A stretch of 30,958 nt of DNA, taken from assembly GCA_044227665.1 (NCBI GenBank), contig JBGAWK010000025.1, positions 1 to 30,958 on the forward strand, given 5' to 3'. This document shows positions 23,533 to 30,958 of this stretch, piece after piece (the stretch's first letter is position 1; every line of letters starts with the position of its first letter). The DNA comes from JBGAWK01 sp044227665. Its GTDB lineage: Bacteria; Bacteroidota; Bacteroidia; Chitinophagales; JADIYW01. The translations under genes and the position numbers were made by a program. The notes below the pieces were generated by a model that had not been told where the DNA came from, did not search any database, and worked only from the letters and a program-made list of their open reading frames with translations.

Positions 23533-23563
23533 CAAATATAACATGAATTACAATTTCGTTCAA
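23533..23563 (-). promoter_or_regulatory. glnA promoter: TTG-N20-TATATTTG
   Basis: On the minus strand a TTG (-33 region, 23561-23563) is followed by 20 bases and then TATATTTG (23533-23540), an exact TAnnTTTG. This is the best promoter match in the window and lies 34 bases upstream of the glnA ATG. The remainder of the 290-bp glnA-udk intergenic region holds nothing else I can identify. Confidence 0.6.
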
Positions 23564-23788
23564 AATTTAGGTTTGAAATTAATGTTAATAGTTTATAAAG
23601 TTATTTTTTTACGACAAAATAGATATAATTATATGAAGATAAGATTGGCATAAATAAAAATTATTTTGCAGATAGAGATGGCATAGCGGGTATCGGGAGA
23701 TGAGGAGGCTTATTATATGGATTTTTTATTGTGTTTCCGTCAAAAATATTCGTATTAAATCGTTGTATAATTTTTATATTTACAGACC

Positions 23789-24406
23789 ATGAAGCAGCCA
23801 TTTATTATAGGTATCACAGGAGGTAGCGGTAGCGGAAAGACTACCCTAATTCGTCAGCTCGAGTCCAAATTTTCTGATGACAAAGTCTGTATGCTAAGCA
23901 TGGACAACTACTATAAACCCCGAGATTTACAAGAAAGAGATGGCAATAATGAACATAATTTTGACTTACCTACATCCTTTCGTCGTGAAGACTTCTATGG
24001 TGATATCCTCAAGCTGATAAACGGAGAAGAGCTAATCCTAAAGGAATATACCTTTAATAATCCCGATGCCAAGGCTCAAGAATTAGTATTCAAGCCGGCA
24101 CCCGTTATCATATTGGAAGGGATATTTGTATTCTATTTTAAGGAGATAGCAGACCTTATTAATCTAAAAGTATTTGTAGAAGTAAAAGAACACCTCAAGC
24201 TTATTCGTAGAATAAAGAGAGATAATGAAGAAAGAAATTATCCACTAGAGGATGTGCTGTATCGGTATGAGAATCATGTATATCCTACTTTTGAACAGTA
24301 TATTTATCCTTTACGTGACGAAGCTGATATTATTATCAACAACAATAAACATTTTGGTTATACTATAGATTTATTGACTAAATATATAGAACATCTAGTG
24401 GAGTAG
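23789..24406 (+). CDS. udk: Uridine kinase
   Basis: The enzyme phosphorylates uridine and cytidine with ATP or GTP in pyrimidine salvage. The 205-residue product has the P-loop GITGGSGSGKTT (8-19), SMDNYYKPR (37-45) with the base-binding DxYY element, then EHNFDLPTSF, where the FDLP/FDHP-like motif is typical. ILEGIFVFY is at 107-115, and RRIKRDNEERNY at 149-160 forms the lid. Length is normal. It is transcribed divergently from glnA, and its last 12 bases overlap the convergent GT-C-like gene. A TATATTTA near 23775 may be a weak -7 box. Confidence 0.93.
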   Translation: MKQPFIIGITGGSGSGKTTLIRQLESKFSDDKVCMLSMDNYYKPRDLQERDGNNEHNFDLPTSFRREDFYGDILKLINGEELILKEYTFNNPDAKAQELVFKPAPVIILEGIFVFYFKEIADLINLKVFVEVKEHLKLIRRIKRDNEERNYPLEDVLYRYENHVYPTFEQYIYPLRDEADIIINNNKHFGYTIDLLTKYIEHLVE

Positions 24407-26044
24407 TTTTTTAGCAATAATGAAAGTATCTTCTGTGCTAGGGATGGGTATTTTTTCATAATCATGCATATACCCTTCTGAAACAAAATCTTGGAATGTA
24501 CTATCTTGGGCAAAGTGCTTGTCCTTGCGCAAGGTTTGATTGTAATAGATAACATTCATCTTCTTTTGTTCAATAAATGGTAAAAAAGTGGTGTCCATAT
24601 TAAAATCTGTAAGCTGAAAGTTTCTAGGCATATACAATATCAGCCCCATATCTCTATCCAAGACTCTTGCCGTATCTTTAATATTCAGCTTTTCTAAGGT
24701 GCGCATGGCAGGAATATGAGATATTCTATAGTCTTTGCTTCCCAATTTTTCCAGAGGCTTGGACTTCATGGACGGCATTACTAAGAGGTAGCAAATAGCT
24801 AGTAGCATTACCGCTACCTGAAAATATAATTTTCTAATTATCTGCGGATATTTTACCAATAGTTCTATGCTAAGGAAATAAAATAAAGGCAAAGCAAATA
24901 GGAAGTAATGTATTCTAGGATATATCAAAACACTAGTTGCCGTAATCGTTCCTATGAATAATGTGAGTATAAGCAATATAGATATTTTTTCTTTATTATA
25001 TAAAATGCTTTTTCTCTGTATGAAAAATAGTGCCAATAATAGTGCGCTGAAGATATAACATAAGGAGTAAGGTGTATTGTAGGGCAAAAGAACGTGCCCT
25101 ATATACAGCCAGTTCTTGATATAATTTATACTATTTCTTCTGAAATGCATGATTAGCAAGGGTTTTCCTTTTTGAAAAAGGATGTCGGCATCCGTAGGCA
25201 TAGCTTTGACTTTTTCCGATAAGCCAAGCATATCTGGCAGGTAGTCCATAAAGTAAACATGGTTCTGCCAAGCGTTATCGTCGCCCTTATCTTGCAAATA
25301 GTTAAGACTTACATGTTGTAGGATAGCCAGTCCAGAACGCTTGCCTCCTGCGCCAATAGGCTTCCCTACAAATACTACTATTGCCAGTGCTATGACATAT
25401 AATGCGACGAAAGGGTACACTGTGTTTTTTGGCCAATATTTTTTTTTAATATACCATATCACTAGTAACGCAGAAATCATACATACCGCCATAAAGCTCA
25501 ATATTTGCTCTGGTCTGTAGTACATCACCATGATTGTAAGCGGAATAGCTGTCAGCCAAATCTTTTTCAGGGATTTGTCTTTTGCCCATCCCAGCCATAG
25601 CAGTATCATAGATACCGCAGGGTGGCTTATAAGGGGTCGGAAGAAGCCAAAATCGGCAATCCAGGGACTGCTCAATATCCCTACTGCAAACAGAGCAGTA
25701 AGCCCCCATCCTATTCTATAACGGTAGGATAAAAATAGGATAGCCAATGCTGGCAATATCAGATGAAAGATTCTTGCTGCTTGAGATGCTGTAATGATAT
25801 CTGAAGTGAGGAAGGAGAAAAGTCGTAATGTAAATACGTATATAGGCCCATAATCAGGAAATACTTTTTCTCGCATAAACCTACTAAAAAACAGATACAT
25901 AGAGTCATCGCCAAAGGGGATGTCTATGCTCATAGCACCCAGTAATAATTTATATAGTGTAGCCGCTATGATTGTAACTGCCACGATTCCTAATGCGGTA
26001 TTTCTGTTTTTTTCCAAGAGAAAGATTGTACTAATAATTAGCAA
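24395..26044 (-). CDS. Polytopic membrane protein, GT-C glycosyltransferase-like
   Basis: This 549-residue protein has about ten or eleven hydrophobic helices and a C-terminal soluble part of about 120 residues. An early loop has IDIPFGDDSMYLFF (about 40-53); a DD pair in the first extracytoplasmic loop is typical of GT-C glycosyltransferases that use polyprenyl-linked sugars (ArnT or PMT style). No specific family was recognised. The start is unclear: the first in-frame ATG is residue 38, inside the conserved-looking region, so a TTG at 26044 immediately after the thrB stop codon is the best candidate. It follows thrA-thrB on the same strand and is unrelated to threonine synthesis by sequence. 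Confidence 0.65.
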   Translation of the reverse strand: MLIISTIFLLEKNRNTALGIVAVTIIAATLYKLLLGAMSIDIPFGDDSMYLFFSRFMREKVFPDYGPIYVFTLRLFSFLTSDIITASQAARIFHLILPALAILFLSYRYRIGWGLTALFAVGILSSPWIADFGFFRPLISHPAVSMILLWLGWAKDKSLKKIWLTAIPLTIMVMYYRPEQILSFMAVCMISALLVIWYIKKKYWPKNTVYPFVALYVIALAIVVFVGKPIGAGGKRSGLAILQHVSLNYLQDKGDDNAWQNHVYFMDYLPDMLGLSEKVKAMPTDADILFQKGKPLLIMHFRRNSINYIKNWLYIGHVLLPYNTPYSLCYIFSALLLALFFIQRKSILYNKEKISILLILTLFIGTITATSVLIYPRIHYFLFALPLFYFLSIELLVKYPQIIRKLYFQVAVMLLAICYLLVMPSMKSKPLEKLGSKDYRISHIPAMRTLEKLNIKDTARVLDRDMGLILYMPRNFQLTDFNMDTTFLPFIEQKKMNVIYYNQTLRKDKHFAQDSTFQDFVSEGYMHDYEKIPIPSTEDTFIIAKKLLH

Positions 26045-26995
26045 CTACACTTCTACGAAGGGCAATACTTTTGGTCCTTGGTTGTTGACTTTGCTCACAA
26101 ATACTTCAGAAGCAATATGGAGGTTGTCCATCACATCTTTCATGGCTTGTCCTGCTGCCTCTGCAGTAGCTTTGCCATGACACAGAGCGAATACCGATGG
26201 GCCAGATCCGCTGATACTGCCCCCCAATGCCCCTGCCGCTTTTGCAGCATTTTTCATATCGTAGAAGCCAGGAATAAGTTTGCTTCTATGTGGTTCTGCT
26301 ATATAATCTATAAGAGAGCGGCTGATGAGGTCGTAATCGCCACGAAGCAAGCCTGCTACAAGCCCTCCTACATTGGCACTCTGCCTCAGGGATATGCCCA
26401 AAGGGATTTCTTTAGGAAGAATTTCCCTAGCCTCTTTTGTGAGCACAATAATTTTTGGGTTAATGACGGCGCAGTAGAGATCTTCCGGCACAGGTATTTG
26501 CAATACATCCAAGGGCTCATAGCTACGCACCAAGATAAAGCCTCCAAATAGGGATGCTGCCACGTTGTCGGCGATAGAGGCATCACATGCTGCTTTTTCA
26601 GCATTAAGCAGGAAAGGCAGCATCTCCATCTTGCTTAGCCGCTCCTGATATAGCATATTAATAGCATATACACCAGCTACAGCACTGGCGGCACTACTTC
26701 CCAAGCCGCTACCACTAGGCATCTGCTTTTTCAGCCAAATCCTACAGCCATATTCTGCTTGAATATAGTCTAAATAGTCCATGATGGCTACTGTGGCAGA
26801 ATTCTTGTATGGGTTGCGAGGCAATACGCCATCATCTCCAGTGATGTCTTCTATGATTACTTCTCTGCCTTCGGTGATTTCCATAATAAGTTCATCGCCA
26901 GGTCTGTCTATGGCAAATCCTAAGACATCGAAACCACAAGCCACATTAGCTACTGTAGCTGGCGCAAAAACTTTAATTCTATCTCCGGGCTTCAT
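26045..26995 (-). CDS. thrB: Homoserine kinase
   Basis: This GHMP-family kinase phosphorylates homoserine on the route to threonine. The 316-residue product has VFAPATVANVACGFDVLGFA (9-28), the ATP-binding loop PSGSGLGSSAASAVAG (93-108), and the C-terminal GGSISGSGPSVFAL. It starts 24 bases after the thrA stop. Its own TAG is followed, in the same frame and without a gap, by a 549-codon open frame. Identification is firm. Confidence 0.95.
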   Translation of the reverse strand: MKPGDRIKVFAPATVANVACGFDVLGFAIDRPGDELIMEITEGREVIIEDITGDDGVLPRNPYKNSATVAIMDYLDYIQAEYGCRIWLKKQMPSGSGLGSSAASAVAGVYAINMLYQERLSKMEMLPFLLNAEKAACDASIADNVAASLFGGFILVRSYEPLDVLQIPVPEDLYCAVINPKIIVLTKEAREILPKEIPLGISLRQSANVGGLVAGLLRGDYDLISRSLIDYIAEPHRSKLIPGFYDMKNAAKAAGALGGSISGSGPSVFALCHGKATAEAAGQAMKDVMDNLHIASEVFVSKVNNQGPKVLPFVEV

Positions 26996-27019
26996 GATAT
27001 TAAGGTTTTTATTAAAAAT

Positions 27020-29473
27020 TTAATTAGCATAGTAATTACCTAAGCTGATAAGTTCTGCAAATACGCCTGCTGCTGTTACTTCGGCGCCAGCACCGGGACC
27101 TTTGATAACTAGAGGGTTGTTTTTGTATCTTTCTGTAGTAAATACAATCATATTGTCACTACCGGTAAGATTGTAGAATGGATGGCTGCTATCTACGCTC
27201 AATAGGGATATGCTTACATTTCCTGCTTCTATTACTGCCATATAGCGCAATGCCTTTTGTTGGGATTCGGCTTGCTCTTTGAGGGATTCATAGGCAGCAT
27301 CCAATTCCAGAAGCCTGACAATGAACTCTTCTACGCCAACGGTCTGTAAGTTTTCAGGTACTAAGTTTTGTACGCTTATTTCCCTGAGTTCCATTTCTAC
27401 GCCGATTTCTCTGCTGAGGATAAGGGCTTTTCTGGCTACATCTAAGCCGCTGAGATCGTCGCGAGGGTCAGGCTCTGTGAAGCCCTTATCTTTGGCTTCT
27501 AAGACTACCTCACTGAATTTTTTATCCTTTTTATAGTTATTGAAAATATAAGAAAGTGTGCCTGATAATACAGCCTCTATCTTCAGGATTTTGTCGCCAC
27601 TGTCCAAAAGATTTGCTAGTGTATTGATTACCGGCAATCCGGCACCTACGTTTGTCTCGTATAGGAATTTGGCATTGCTGCGGTTGGCAGCCTCCCTCAA
27701 AGTCTTATATTTTGGGGTACTAAGGGTATTGGCGATTTTGTTGGGTGTAATGACAGAAATACTTTTCTTCAATATCTCTTCGTAATGGTTACAGACATCT
27801 TTACTGGCAGAGCAGTCTATAAATACAGAATTAGCAAAATTCAATGCTTTCATGTCTTTTATAAAGGTATTAATGTCTGAAGGTATGCCCTTTGTTTCTA
27901 ACGTGTTTTCTAAGGTATCTATTTCTAATCCATTACTCTCTATCAACATTTTTCGGGTATTGATAACACCTGTGATATTTATCTCTATATGCTTTTCATT
28001 GCTCAAATAATTCCTTTGGTTCTTGATTTGCTTTAGAAGCGTATTTCCTATAAGCCCCGAAGGTCCTACTAAAAATACGTTTATAGATTTGTAGTCGCTT
28101 TCGAAGAAAATTTCGTGTAGTGAATTTAAGGCTTTAGCCTCATTGAAGGTATCTATGATGACAGTAATATTCAGTTCAGAAGACCCCTGTGCGATAGCTT
28201 TTACATTGATGCCATTTTTACCTAAGGCTTTGAATACTTTTGCGGATACGCCTGGTACATTCATCATATTTTCTCCCACCACAGCTATTACGGATTGTTG
28301 TCTTTCTACTACTATAGGGTTGATGAAGGTACTCTCCATCTCGGTTTTGAATTCACTATTTACTGCCCATACAGCTATGTCTGTGTCAGTAGGCATGACG
28401 CCAAAGCATATAGACTGTTCACTTGAGCCCTGAGTAAGAAATACAATGTTTACTTTGGCTTTAGATAATGCGCCAAATAGTCGTGCCGTGATGCCTACGA
28501 CACCTATCATGCCACTACCCTCTAGGCGCAATACGGAGATATTACTGATGGAAGATATACCTTTTATATCATTATTATTACATCCGGCATCCTTGGTGAT
28601 GAGGGAGCCATCATGTGAAGGATTGAAGGTATTTTTGATTTTTATGGGAATATTTTTATGTAGTGCCGGAATAATTGTAGGCGGATAGATGACCTTTGCA
28701 CCAAAGTGTGAAAGTTCCATGGCTTCTTTGAAGCTGAGTGTAGGAATGGTGAATGCCTGCTCTACTCTACGAGGGTCGGCTGTGAGTACGCCATCTACAT
28801 CTGTCCATATTTCTATCATATCGGCATCGAGTGCAGCACCAAAAATAGAGGCTGTATAATCCGATCCGCCCCTGCCGAGTGTGGTAACATCATTGCCATC
28901 AGCACCTATAAATCCTGTAACTATGGGGATGGCTTGCAGGGCATGTACAAAGGTGGCAATGTTCTTGTTTGTTGTAGCAAAATCTACTTTGGCACTTAAA
29001 TAGTTGCTGTCTGTACGTATTAGTTCCGAAGCATTCACATATACTGCATTTACCCCTTTGCTTCTCATGGCTACAGCAATAATGAAGCAAGATAGACGTT
29101 CTCCATAACTTACTAATGTGGCTTGAGTACGTTCGGAGAATTCTTGTAGCATATTGATGCCGTCGCAAATCCTCTCTATATCATTGAGGGCATCGGTAAG
29201 TTCTTGTAAAGATTTGGATTTATTGTCGGCATCTGCCAAAACTTCTAGCGTATCTAAATGGCGCGACCTCAACAACGCTAATTGTTGCTTGTATGTGGCA
29301 TCTTTACTTTTGGCAAGCTGGCCACACTTAATTAATGTATCAGTTACCTTGCTAAAAGCAGAGCATACGACGACGACTTTGTCGTTTTCCGAGGTTTTTT
29401 TTACTATCTCTATTACCCTACTTACCGTTTCGGGTGTTCCTACAGAAGAACCCCCAAATTTCATAACTTTCAT
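27020..29473 (-). CDS. thrA: Bifunctional aspartate kinase / homoserine dehydrogenase
   Basis: The fused enzyme catalyses the first and third steps from aspartate to homoserine. From ATG 29473 it has 817 residues: aspartokinase domain (MKVMKFGGSSVGTPE at the start, TTLGRGGSDYTASIFG in the middle), two ACT-like regulatory units (about 300-455; for example VIAVVGENMMNVPGVSAKVF), and homoserine dehydrogenase (NVFLVGPSGLIGNTLL, then ALNFANSVFIDCSAS, and DLSGLDVARKALILSREIG). The ACT units suggest feedback control by threonine. Length is normal for the fused form. The codon before the ATG could be read as start only with TTG, so ATG is preferred. It is the first gene of thrAB. Confidence 0.96.
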   Translation of the reverse strand: MKVMKFGGSSVGTPETVSRVIEIVKKTSENDKVVVVCSAFSKVTDTLIKCGQLAKSKDATYKQQLALLRSRHLDTLEVLADADNKSKSLQELTDALNDIERICDGINMLQEFSERTQATLVSYGERLSCFIIAVAMRSKGVNAVYVNASELIRTDSNYLSAKVDFATTNKNIATFVHALQAIPIVTGFIGADGNDVTTLGRGGSDYTASIFGAALDADMIEIWTDVDGVLTADPRRVEQAFTIPTLSFKEAMELSHFGAKVIYPPTIIPALHKNIPIKIKNTFNPSHDGSLITKDAGCNNNDIKGISSISNISVLRLEGSGMIGVVGITARLFGALSKAKVNIVFLTQGSSEQSICFGVMPTDTDIAVWAVNSEFKTEMESTFINPIVVERQQSVIAVVGENMMNVPGVSAKVFKALGKNGINVKAIAQGSSELNITVIIDTFNEAKALNSLHEIFFESDYKSINVFLVGPSGLIGNTLLKQIKNQRNYLSNEKHIEINITGVINTRKMLIESNGLEIDTLENTLETKGIPSDINTFIKDMKALNFANSVFIDCSASKDVCNHYEEILKKSISVITPNKIANTLSTPKYKTLREAANRSNAKFLYETNVGAGLPVINTLANLLDSGDKILKIEAVLSGTLSYIFNNYKKDKKFSEVVLEAKDKGFTEPDPRDDLSGLDVARKALILSREIGVEMELREISVQNLVPENLQTVGVEEFIVRLLELDAAYESLKEQAESQQKALRYMAVIEAGNVSISLLSVDSSHPFYNLTGSDNMIVFTTERYKNNPLVIKGPGAGAEVTAAGVFAELISLGNYYAN

Positions 29474-29476
29474 ACT

Positions 29477-29484
29477 CAAAAATA
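29477..29484 (-). promoter_or_regulatory. Candidate -7 box (TATTTTTG) abutting the thrA start
   Basis: On the minus strand this TAnnTTTG match ends three bases before the thrA ATG. It would imply a leaderless start if used; AT-rich context makes chance possible. Confidence 0.25.
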
Positions 29485-29585
29485 ATATGTTGCTAAATTA
29501 AGTTTTTGAATAAGAATTGTTTACTATATAAAATAAACTGTCTGTTAATTGTAAATAAAAAGATTTTATTTTTGCGGTGCTGGGG

Positions 29586-30026
29586 CTAAGCAATTTCTTT
29601 ACCCCACTTGATTTTCATCCATACACGTTCATGTATCCAGTACAATATTACTTTGGTAAATACCTCTGTGAAACCAATTTTTAATGCTTTGGAATAATCC
29701 CCGGTAATGAGTGCTGCCCATATTATGGTATCCAAGGTTCCAAAGAATCGCCAACTAATTCCTTTTATTAGGCTTCGTTTATGATGATCTACCCATATAG
29801 TGCCTTTTTCTGGGTCTTGGACTTCTGTGCGCCAAAAGTGTGCCTTGAGCCATACTCTCTCATGAATATAAAATAAAATAATTTTTGAAACAAGCTCTGC
29901 AAGTCCTATTTTGAGGGCACTCTCTATCTCTCCGGTAAAGAGCCAAGAAAGAAATATTGTATCAGCAGTTCCTATAATGCGCCAAGTAATACCTTTTACT
30001 ACACTGCGATAATGTTTTTCAGCCAT
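29586..30026 (-). CDS. DUF2061 family protein, two tandem copies of the domain
   Basis: This 146-residue membrane protein is made of two copies of the DUF2061 domain (PF09834). Residues 7-61 and 84-138 align without gaps, with about 31 of 55 identical, each beginning RS(V/L)(V/I)KGI(T/S)WR and ending IHERVW(L/M)K. Each copy has about two hydrophobic helices. The function of DUF2061 is unknown. A perfect inverted repeat (30036-30056) lies just upstream of the ATG, with a near-consensus TACCTTTA box next to it at 30058-30065. No neighbour suggests a role. Confidence 0.88.
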   Translation of the reverse strand: MAEKHYRSVVKGITWRIIGTADTIFLSWLFTGEIESALKIGLAELVSKIILFYIHERVWLKAHFWRTEVQDPEKGTIWVDHHKRSLIKGISWRFFGTLDTIIWAALITGDYSKALKIGFTEVFTKVILYWIHERVWMKIKWGKEIA

Positions 30027-30035
30027 ATAATACTA

Positions 30036-30056
30036 AGTCTATATAATTAATAGACT
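30036..30056. promoter_or_regulatory. Perfect inverted repeat before the DUF2061 gene, possible operator
   Basis: AGTCTAT and ATAGACT are perfect complements separated by seven bases. They lie between a TACCTTTA -7-like box and the ATG at 30026, where a repressor site would be expected. Confidence 0.35.
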
Positions 30057-30100
30057 GTAAAGGTATATAATTTTCTTAAACTAGGTTTTTTTTATAAAAA

Positions 30101-30508
30101 TTATTTTTCTACCACTTTGATTTCATCTACAATATACTTTGTATCTCCACGCCAAGGCACTCTACCCAAATATTCTATATAATGAAGGCGTACAATTTTA
30201 CCTTCCATTTCCATCAACTGGGAAGCTACATTTGCATCTTTTACTGAGAACTGCCAAAGATTATTAACGATTGTATTGCCGGGAATGGCGTTTATACCAC
30301 CGAGGTTCAGCTCTCCCTCATAGGTTTTGAAAATGTATCCTTTATTTGAAAATTTATATAGCAATCCTGCTCTGTTGCCTTTACTGTAAGGGAAGCTGAA
30401 GTAGCCCCAAGTCGTGACCCCAGCTATCAAAATAAGGGCAATGAGAAACCCAAATATTTTTCTTTTCAAGCTTTTGTATCTGTCGGGTTTGTTGGCTAAT
30501 GTTTCCAT
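30101..30508 (-). CDS. Conserved membrane-anchored protein of unknown function
   Basis: This 135-residue protein has one N-terminal transmembrane helix (about residues 18-36, IFGFLIALILIAGVTTWGYF) after a basic leader. A soluble domain follows, with GNRAGLLYKFSNKGYIFKT, YEGELNLGGI, LWQFSV and LHYIEYLGRVPWRGDTKYIVDEI. Similar proteins are common in Bacteroidota as I recall, sometimes labelled 6-phosphogluconate dehydrogenase, which this sequence does not support: there is no NADP-binding motif. The domain is likely extracytoplasmic. It lies between carB and the DUF2061 gene on the same strand. Confidence 0.75.
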   Translation of the reverse strand: METLANKPDRYKSLKRKIFGFLIALILIAGVTTWGYFSFPYSKGNRAGLLYKFSNKGYIFKTYEGELNLGGINAIPGNTIVNNLWQFSVKDANVASQLMEMEGKIVRLHYIEYLGRVPWRGDTKYIVDEIKVVEK

Positions 30509-30560
30509 ACTACTAAGGTACAGATTATTTATGCAATGGCGTAAATTCCAAATACTAAAA

Positions 30561-30958
30561 TTATCTATTCAGGAACATGCTCTTCTCTTTGTATAGGTGT
30601 CTGAAATAGGGGTCATATAAATCCTTAATAAAGTAAATAGCCTCACCGGTAGATTTCATCTCTGGACCCAAGACTTTATTTACTCCTGGAAATTTATCGA
30701 AAGAGAATACGGGTTCCTTGATGGCGTAGCCTTTTAGCTTTTCTTCATAAGTAAATTCGGATAGCTTGTGAGTCCCCATCATAACTTTGGTAGCAATATT
30801 GAGGTAAGGAATTTGATATGCTTTACAGATAAATGGTGTGGTACGCGATGCTCTAGGATTGGCTTCTATGACATATACTTTATCGTCTTTTATGGTGAAC
30901 TGAATATTTATAAGTCCTCTAATATCTAGAGCTACACAAAGTTTTTCGGTATATTCTT
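30561..30958 (-). CDS. carB: Carbamoyl-phosphate synthase large subunit, C-terminal part (5' end outside window)
   Basis: The minus-strand frame is open to the right edge and encodes the last 132 residues. They match the end of the second ATP-grasp domain of CarB: GLINIQFTIKDDKVYVIEANPRASRTTPFI, then FSFDKFPGVNKVLGPEMKSTGEAI. The protein stops about 25 residues after the STGEA motif (ending LYKEKSMFLNR), whereas E. coli CarB continues for about 140 residues with the allosteric MGS-like domain. A short CarB of this kind is, as I recall, usual in Bacteroidota. CarB makes carbamoyl phosphate with CarA, whose gene lies some 20 kb away on the other strand. Confidence 0.93.
   Translation of the reverse strand, partial: EYTEKLCVALDIRGLINIQFTIKDDKVYVIEANPRASRTTPFICKAYQIPYLNIATKVMMGTHKLSEFTYEEKLKGYAIKEPVFSFDKFPGVNKVLGPEMKSTGEAIYFIKDLYDPYFRHLYKEKSMFLNR

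Noticed and set aside
1..30958. tRNA, rRNA or riboswitch genes
   Set aside because: None recognised by eye on either strand; a covariance-model scan (tRNAscan-SE, Infernal/Rfam) would decide.

Overview
The window looks like a piece of chromosome from a member of the Bacteroidota, probably a Chitinophagaceae- or Sphingobacteriales-like lineage. The evidence is indirect but consistent: AT-rich DNA, almost no Shine-Dalgarno sequences, several TAnnTTTG -7 boxes (the Bacteroidota sigma-A type), an S6-S18-L9 ribosomal operon, a Rho with a long charged insertion, a GSII-type glutamine synthetase, a fused ThrA, DUF4286 and DUF2061 proteins, and a CarB that ends early.

Left end (1-2300): two branched-chain amino acid ABC permease genes, livH (cut by the window edge) and livM, separated by a 440-bp insert. 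The insert carries a GxxExxY-family gene (PD-(D/E)XK nuclease-like) and is bounded by imperfect inverted repeats built from CAC units. By hand count this block uses few ATA isoleucine codons compared with its neighbours, and it ends at a perfect bidirectional hairpin, so it may be of different origin. Next comes rpsF-rpsR-rplI on the minus strand. Then follow plus-strand genes for a DUF4286 protein, a membrane zinc peptidase, an orphan protein, an MpaB/Lcp-like haem oxygenase, an AGMO-like di-iron hydroxylase and a YqeY protein.

Middle (8100-17850): rho (minus) is divergent from carA (plus). A 519-bp stretch after carA holds a start-less ORF fragment and a possible 33-residue membrane peptide. 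Then come a secreted DUF2147 protein, a LEA-like protein built of about thirteen 11-residue repeats, a PhyH-type dioxygenase (minus), a lipoprotein pair (parallel beta-helix protein plus dihaem cytochrome c, a recurrent two-gene pair of unknown function), and a CoxE-like VWA protein.

Right part (17900-30958): a sodium:solute symporter is coupled to a LOG-family nucleotide hydrolase. A glycosyltransferase and a sulfotransferase overlap on the minus strand and probably modify a surface glycan. Then come glnA (minus), a uridine kinase (plus), and thrA-thrB followed by a GT-C-like membrane protein where thrC is often found (all minus). The end holds a tandem DUF2061 protein, a small membrane-anchored protein, and the 3' end of carB. 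carA and carB are thus about 20 kb apart on opposite strands.

Most genes are housekeeping. The observations most worth following are the GxxExxY insert with its mirrored repeats, the beta-helix/dihaem cytochrome pair, the hendecad-repeat LEA-like protein, a shared GGGGCTGC terminator stem used at three loci, and the in-frame thrB stop joined directly to a membrane-protein ORF that lacks a nearby ATG. No CRISPR array, tRNA, rRNA or transposase was seen by eye.
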